From Phlebopus portentosus (Eukaryota; Basidiomycota; Agaricomycetes; Boletales; Boletinellaceae), in the NCBI GenBank assembly GCA_037892935.1, contig JAYXKI010000003.1, forward strand, positions 1,984,001-2,048,000: a stretch of 64,000 nt of DNA, read 5' to 3'. Below, piece after piece: positions 58,126-64,000 of the stretch. How positions within the stretch are numbered: the stretch's first letter is position 1; every line of letters starts with the position of its first letter. The notes under the pieces are model-generated. The model was not told the origin of the DNA, made no database searches, and was given only the letters and a program-made list of their open reading frames with translations. The position numbers and the translations under genes were made by a program.

Positions 58126-59615
58126 CTACGCAAAATTGCGCTTGTCATCCGTCGCCATCGATGACGGCGAGCTCGAGTAAAATTCCTCGCCGGACTGGCT
58201 GAAGGTCGGGATGCTCTTCATCTGGTCGAGCTGGACGTCCTGCTCGACGTTGATGTGCACCTCGGTCGCGCGGCCGCCGGTTATCCGTCCAGTCAAGTTA
58301 CGTGACTGTATGCATGTGAGAACCTTATCAAGGCCCAAAGGGGAGACGAAGGACTCACCCCAAGCTGGTAACTGTTGTGCACACTGCTCTCCATGGTTTT
58401 CCTTAGGCTCTCGCGAGCATTCAGGGTCTGATTTGGTAAAAGGCCGAAAAAGAAGTTATTTGATTAGTAAACGAACAACTTCGCGTCGGTATTTGGGGCA
58501 AGCCGATTAGGTACTTACGGTCAGAAGCGTGTTGCTAGATCAAGAAAGTCCATCAGATATTATTCTCCAGTAAAACTATGCGGCCGAAAAAAAAACTCAC
58601 GTATATAGTCTCCCGACCGGCATGGCGCACATGAAGTGGAGGTTGTAGTCCGGCATGGTAGTGAGGAAGACGAGGTCCAGGATCTGTAAGCAATTGCAAG
58701 GGAAGCGTGCGGGGATCACCGAAAAAGGACATGTTCTGTTTTAGCATGACATGTATCACGCTGAGAGAAGACGAGAAGCAACACGTACGCATAGGAGTGA
58801 CACGGGAAGCGCCGCCTCCACCGTGATGCGAGAGAGTCGCAATATGATAGAGTCCGTCTCTGCAAATTGTCCAGTTTGATTAGGGTGCTTATCTCAACTT
58901 AAGGAATCCTGATTTCCTTACTCTTGAATCCTGTCCGACTCCTGTTGAGGTAGTAAAGCAGGAGTAGACTGTACACCAAAGCAAGCAAGTCAATATAATA
59001 TAGTAGTAATATATGTCTTTGAAAAGCACGCACGTGATGCTGAGGTCGCATGCGACGGACGTGGCCAGCCATGCATCCGCTACAGGGATGATCTTCACGT
59101 GCGATGCAATGCTCGGCGATAGCAGCCCCATTGTCGCGGATGCACATGCGAGTGCTCCTTGTCCGAGCGAAAGAATCGAAATGAAGATGAACAGCCAGGC
59201 TTGTTTCGAGAATCGCATGATACGCCATGCCATGAAATGCTGGATCGGCACGGATGCTCTGCAGGGCGCAGATCAGCATTCGAAGTATCACACTAATGGA
59301 TTGAACTTACAGCGTACTGAATATGGGGAGCGACGCATATGTCCAGGGACCGGTAGCCAGGGCAGCGACATTGGCAAAGTTGTCAACGACATAATACCAC
59401 GTTAACAGGATCGTCGAGATTGTTTGGTATACGTCGATGATAGTGACCCATACGAGGAGCGTGACCAGCTTCCAGTCGTCCTTGTATCCCGCGGCAAAGT
59501 AGTCGAGAATTTGCAAGAAGCAGACCCCGAATACGAAAGCGTTGACGACGGTGCCAATGAGGAGTGGACCGACGACGAGGTTGTAGTTGACTTCTGCTGT
59601 AGCAGCTTCAGACAT
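58126..59615 (-). CDS. DUF6534 multi-pass membrane protein
   Basis: A basidiomycete-specific integral membrane family of unknown function, often present in dozens of copies. Eight exons (59615-59311, 59258-59034, 58968-58922, 58859-58789, 58683-58601, 58534-58519, 58427-58359, 58305-58126) give 331 aa. The start NLVVGPLLIGTVVNAFVFGV, the segments LVTLLVWVTIIDVYQTISTI, AWLFIFISILSLGQGALACA and LATSVACDLSITSLLLYYLN, the loop TGFKKTDSIILRLSRITVEA, and FMCAMPVGRLYTNTLLTTLNAR are typical: about seven helices, a conserved cytosolic TLNAR box and a Ser-rich tail ending MATDDKRNFA. Exon six is a 16-nt microexon. Confidence 0.9.
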
Positions 59616-60812
59616 TGCTTAGCGAGGAGGAGAGGGTATTGCGCTAGGTCGGAGTAGTCAGGGGGCTGTACGCCTGTGGCTTTGAAGTACAGACAGACGA
59701 CGGAAGAGGGGCGGGGCGGGTGAATCGGAGGTGAATCGAGAGGTAGATAAATATACCGAGATCGAGAGGGAAGAGATATATGCATAGATTGCTTTTGTGG
59801 GTCAAAGTAAGCAGGAAGGAGCGGACATAAGGTTTGCAAGATAAAATAAAATAGTTCCGTGGAGGACGAGCCCCTAGGAATTACGAAATAGGATTGTTTG
59901 TACACTCGAGGATGAAGGGAACACCCAAATTGGTCAAGAAGACGGGAAGACATTTCCCATCAATAGAAGAAGAAGCAGCTCAGAGGATGAGCGGCGTGTC
60001 CAGTCCAGCCGTTGCACTGTATTCATACTTAGTCCGTCCCTCTACTGCCGACTGGCGAGGAGGCACACTTTCTCACGAACATCTGTCACCGTGACCGGCC
60101 GTTGATAGCCCTGCGCTACTGTACAAGTCAACACCAGCTTCTGGGGCAGCTTCAACTCGCGAGCGAAAAAGCGAGCACAGTCTTTCTTTCTCCGTTGATC
60201 CGGAAATTCTCTCCACATTCTCAAGTCTTCTCCGCCAAACAGCGGTCCCCTTTGCGGCAAACAGCACCAGTACTAGTTATACTGCATCCATCTTGAGAGT
60301 GCTGGGAACGTACGTCGTTCTTTCTGGGTCGCTATTTCCGCTTTTGATCCATAGTGGCAACGACGATTCACGTCCACCCAGTTTGTGTATGTGTACGGTC
60401 CAGATGATAAGCTTTCGGAGCTGAAGGTGACGACGAGCACGCATGAGCAAAGAACCCCCAACCCCTTGCAGAGTGGATCCCAGCTGGAAACTTCTCAGCT
60501 GGATTGGACAAGCGTTGTTGCTGGTTAAAAGGAAGCTTGTGGGTCAAAGGGAAAGACGGATTGGGAACAAATGATCAGCAGGATTGACCTAGATCTACGG
60601 TTCTTCTTCCTGTTCTTCTTCTCGATAAACTCAGCTTCCGGACCTCTTTCATCTTGATCTCCAAACCAAATCCATCCTTAATTCCATCTGATGAAAACAG
60701 TGCAAGACTTTGCAGTCCCTTCCTAACTTCACGTGCTGGTTGGCTGTTAATTCGATGCAAACATGAACGTTCTTTGTGATGCCGACTTGTCCGACTTTTC
60801 CGTCCCAGACTC

Positions 60813-61013
60813 ATGATGGCCAAGAAACGTAAGTATTTGGATGAATGGTTTGCCTAGCAACCTCTAGTTGTATTCCACGGCTTCCTCGGCTATATTGCCA
60901 ACGATCATCGCGACACTAAAAGACTTGGCTCCCTTCAATACTTTACGAACACATCCGGTCTAATCCACTCAGAAGAGGTCTATCTAAAGAACATATATTC
61001 TCTATACGAATGA
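60813..61013 (+). CDS. hypothetical two-exon micro-ORF
   Basis: ATGATGGCCAAGAAAC is followed by a good donor (GTAAGT at 60829), and a possible acceptor (..CTCTAG) about 40 nt later leads into an open frame reading LVVFHGFLGYIANDHRDT and ending IYSLYE at 61013, 54 aa in all. The intron would be unusually short. Nothing is recognised. It may be a fragment of a decayed gene. Confidence 0.22.
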
Positions 61014-62665
61014 GCATTGCAAGCGACAAGCGTATCCTCGCCAATCCCTTTGTCATGATAAAAGGACGACTTGGAAGACTCGGAGGCAGATTCTCTGGGA
61101 GTACAAAGTTTGGCTAGACCTGTTGTTTGCATTTCCTCAATGGACACTGGACAAAGAGACAACGGTGCTCAAAGAGATGCAGCTGGATTACTTGCTCTGA
61201 GGACAACCCACCAGTGGATACGCCGGTGCTTCGGGAATTGAGTAGGTCATCGCTGTCATCGCGACATCTTCCCCGTGGCGCACGTACGTCTGTGAGACCC
61301 GCTTCTGTTCGCTCGCCCGTCAAACGTTAACGGTGTAGATCGGGAATCGCGCAGTTATAGCAGTCGGCTTTCTAAACTGAAGATCGAGGAGTTCTGGATT
61401 CGGCATCCTAGGGCTTCTCTCCTTCTCGCGGCAACCTTCTGCCTACGTGCAACCGTGCAAGCCTTTTGGGTCTACGGACGAGTATCGAGATTGGTAATCG
61501 AGACGTTGGAATGTTTTAGTTACTCTCGACAGCTCAAAGGACATTTACTAGTGGCTCCAGGGGCAGGAGACAACCGAAAGCACGTTTTTGCCCTAGCGAC
61601 TCGATGTTGCGAAGGATTCATCGTGGCGTTCTAGCGCGTCCCTGATGGACAATACAGTTATCAACTCCACACCACGCTCGACGTTGAACCAAACGGCAAA
61701 TCGTACCTGTAGGGATTTTCATTTTCCCTTTTCTCTCCTCATTTTCTCCTATGCATCGACCTCGTTACCACCATTTCTTCCCTTCAACACGTATGAATTA
61801 CAAGCCTCGAGGCTCGCTACTTCCCCACATGCCTTTTCCATTTAAACTTATCTCTGGCCTTGGCTGGGATGGATCCTCCGAATTATTATGTTATCCTTGG
61901 CTCCTCTGTCCCTCTCTTCTTCCACTTTGGCAGACAGTCAGGATGCATTCAATGTTCGCTGGTCGGCAAGTATGCGGGGCATGCCTTCTATTTTTCATAC
62001 TCTCCGCTTCCTGCTTTGGACATATCTCACCGAGAATCTTATCAATGACGTGGAACCGAGCCTCGAGCTCAACTTGGGCAGAAGAAACGAAATGCTAGCC
62101 CGACGCCGCCGGCCCTCTGGCCGCCGGGACGCCCGTATCCATGTTTCCTTCTTCCTTCAGGCTTCCGGTTGCGCCTGAACCTGCGCCCGCATCCAAGACT
62201 CAGACGGGTCAGCTGGAGCAAGCTGAAGAGGAGCTCATGTTATCTGTCAAGAAACATGGAACCGAGAGAAGCGAGTGCGAGGCAACGATGAGCCACCGGC
62301 TCTGAAAAATCCTGCTTACACTGTTTCTATTTCTATTTCGATCGCTTACTTTTTTGCGCTTGTAATTGCGGGCCCTGATGCGGCTGATCGTCCTCGTTTT
62401 GCATGAGAGATTATATTTATCCTCTTGCTCTGCCCCGCTACCTGACGACTGACAAGTCTACTGCCGTAGATGCTACGAAGAGACGACAGGATACCCTTCA
62501 GTGTGTAAACATTCGCGGAAGCTGCTTTGACGATACGCAGGCTAATATTACGCTGAAGGCAGTTGCGGAGGTTGAGAACCTACCCGCGTTTGGGCCAAAA
62601 AAATCAGAGCGGGGACAAGAGAGACGTGGGTGATCGAACTGAGTATACAGACGGCGCGTGCAAGC

Positions 62666-63340
62666 AGCATTTGGAATGTTATCGATCAGGCCTAGGTTGG
62701 TATGTTTTTCTTTTAATATCCGTAAGATCGCTGCGAACTGATGTCTGTATCGTAAGTACAGACTACGTACAGAGACATAAACCGGAGGATCACTTATGAC
62801 ATGACTTTCTTATCCCCGAACAGTGCGAATGATTTTTATTTCAGCCATGGTCGCCATTATCGATCGACCAGTAAGCTGTCAATTCGATAACACAAAGGCT
62901 AAAGGCGATCGCGTAGGTTGACTGGGGGTATTCACGTAAACTCAAATGTCAGACTGAAGTCGAGAACATACAGACGATCGAGGTGTACATACTCCATACA
63001 TGAAGTGTGAATGGGCGGTGCATATAACCAGCATTTGGAATGTTATTGATCGGGTTAGTAAGTCCCTTCCCTCAGAGCACTACGAAATGGCGTTTATACT
63101 GACCCATTTACAGGGAGGACAAATGAAAGGAATATCGAATACCAATATGCTCGATCGCTCGGCATGACTTGAAAGAATTGGATCTTGTTTCCGTCACTGC
63201 GCTATTTGCGGATTGATCTCCTGATCTGACGACGATCGACAATATCAATATTAATATTGTCGATCGTCTCGATCGTTTGGCATGGCTGTCAAATTCGACA
63301 AAGGGACTGAAAGTGATCGGTATGGATTGAGCGAAATACG
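62666..63340. repeat. local imperfect duplication (two diverged copies)
   Basis: AGCATTTGGAATGTTATCGA at 62666 recurs as AGCATTTGGAATGTTATTGA at 63030. Further on, GCTGTCAATTCGATAACACA (62875) recurs in diverged form (GCTGTCAAATTCGACAAAGG at 63285), each followed by a GATCG stretch. Order and spacing (about 209 and 255 bp) are kept, so one unit of about 250-300 bp was duplicated and then diverged. Confidence 0.55.
63231..63268. repeat. perfect inverted repeat, 15-bp arms, 8-nt loop
   Basis: GACGATCGACAATAT (63231-63245) is mirrored exactly by ATATTGTCGATCGTC (63254-63268) around CAATATTA. The arms are AT-rich inside and GATCG-rich outside; further CGATCG words cluster within 150 bp. Confidence 0.85.
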
Positions 63341-64000
63341 AGCAAGTAGGTCCTCTGGACACTATATCGATGCAAAAGAGGGGTTGTGGTTTCACGGAAT
63401 TCCGATGGCATACCTTCGTTCACCTGGCACTTCATTCTTTACGACCTTCAGTATCTCAACTAACTGAAATTTCCCTTGCTCGCGCTAGAAGAAGGATGAC
63501 AGATACATCACGCTTGCAGTGCCATATACGATGGGAGTGACTGAATGGTGTAATATTTGCAATCCGAATACATCGGGAACCACCTTGCAATACCCATCAC
63601 CTTCGAATCCTAACCCCAGACCGCTTATTGGTAAGGTACTGTAGTACCGATGAGCGAGTGGTGTCGGAATGTATCTGTCTTGGCATCGGAATGAGAGGCT
63701 GCTCATTCGTTCGTTAGACGGAGTTCCGGTTGGACGAAGATAGAATGATTGGATAGGTGGAGGAGATGTCGTGTCAATAGATCTCGAAGCAATGTCTTCA
63801 TTCATTCTCTTTTGCCTCTGGCGGATATGGATGATCATCTTGTGTAGATGGAAGTCTTTGATTCTTCTTTGATGGAAAGGTGACTCCGGTGCTTCAATCA
63901 TACGTGCGCCATTACAACAATTTAATTTCTTGTTGACAAACACAATATAAACAAGTGTATGCTCTATATGCTCACTTTATTATATGATGCGCAACAGCCT

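Larger units (their letters stand above)
59616..64000. other. 4.4 kb gene-poor region with degenerate repeats
   Basis: No recognisable gene. 59616-60300 is the DUF6534 promoter side. 60800-61330 has short coding-like stretches in different frames (for example LDLLFAFPQWTLDKETT near 61115). 62600-63400 contains local imperfect duplications, and 63231-63268 a perfect hairpin. This looks like decayed sequence or heterochromatin-edge DNA; no transposase or reverse-transcriptase motif is visible. Confidence 0.45.

Overview
The window is nuclear DNA from a filamentous basidiomycete, most likely an Agaricomycete. The evidence is dense short introns (about 45-70 nt, GT..AG with a few GC..AG), tiny coding exons, compact spacing on both strands, and families typical of these fungi: a coiled-coil plus F-box protein, a DUF6534 membrane protein, a membrane-anchored GH9 cellulase and a GH16 relic. 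Exon boundaries were worked out by hand from splice sites, reading phase and family conservation.

Layout. 1-13 kb: the 3' end of a decayed MJ1316/DUF504-domain gene, 1-Cys peroxiredoxin, SSU72, an F-box protein, PRP31, ISU1 and an unusual HerA/FtsK-like ATPase. 12-25 kb: RRP8, uracil phosphoribosyltransferase, MET10, the GH9 cellulase, a GFO/IDH/MocA oxidoreductase and a HERP/Usa1-like ubiquitin-domain membrane protein. 25-36 kb: SWD1 and TTI2 (divergent), WDR89, an orphan one-pass membrane protein and two tandem tetraspan MARVEL-like genes. 36-45 kb: a GH16 pseudogene, the MBOAT acyltransferase ALE1, RPL18 and a Tra2-like RRM/RS protein. 45-54 kb: a stand-alone nucleostemin N-terminal (Grn1) domain gene, an AST1-like dehydrogenase-fold protein with a giant disordered N-terminus, mitochondrial MSS1 and IMP4. 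54-64 kb is gene-poor, with a DUF6534 protein as the only clear gene, plus small ORFs and degenerate repeats.

The content is mainly housekeeping and not a metabolic cluster. RNA and ribosome work dominates: SSU72 (Pol II CTD), PRP31 and Tra2-like (splicing), RRP8, IMP4, RPL18 and the Grn1-domain protein (ribosome biogenesis), and MSS1 (mitochondrial tRNA). Mitochondrial, redox and sulfur genes (ISU1, Prx6, MET10) and chromatin/TOR-kinase maturation genes (SWD1, TTI2) complete it. Close divergent pairs (SWD1/TTI2, 111 bp; MSS1/IMP4, 124 bp) suggest shared promoters.

Most notable: the eroded MJ1316 gene with an in-frame TGA at the place of a conserved Trp; the HerA/FtsK-like ATPase; the truncated nucleostemin; five single-base losses at short homopolymers in otherwise conserved genes (probably consensus errors); three GC-AG introns; and local duplications and hairpins. 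I saw no clear new multi-gene system. The ATPase and the MJ1316 relic are the best candidates for unusual biology.
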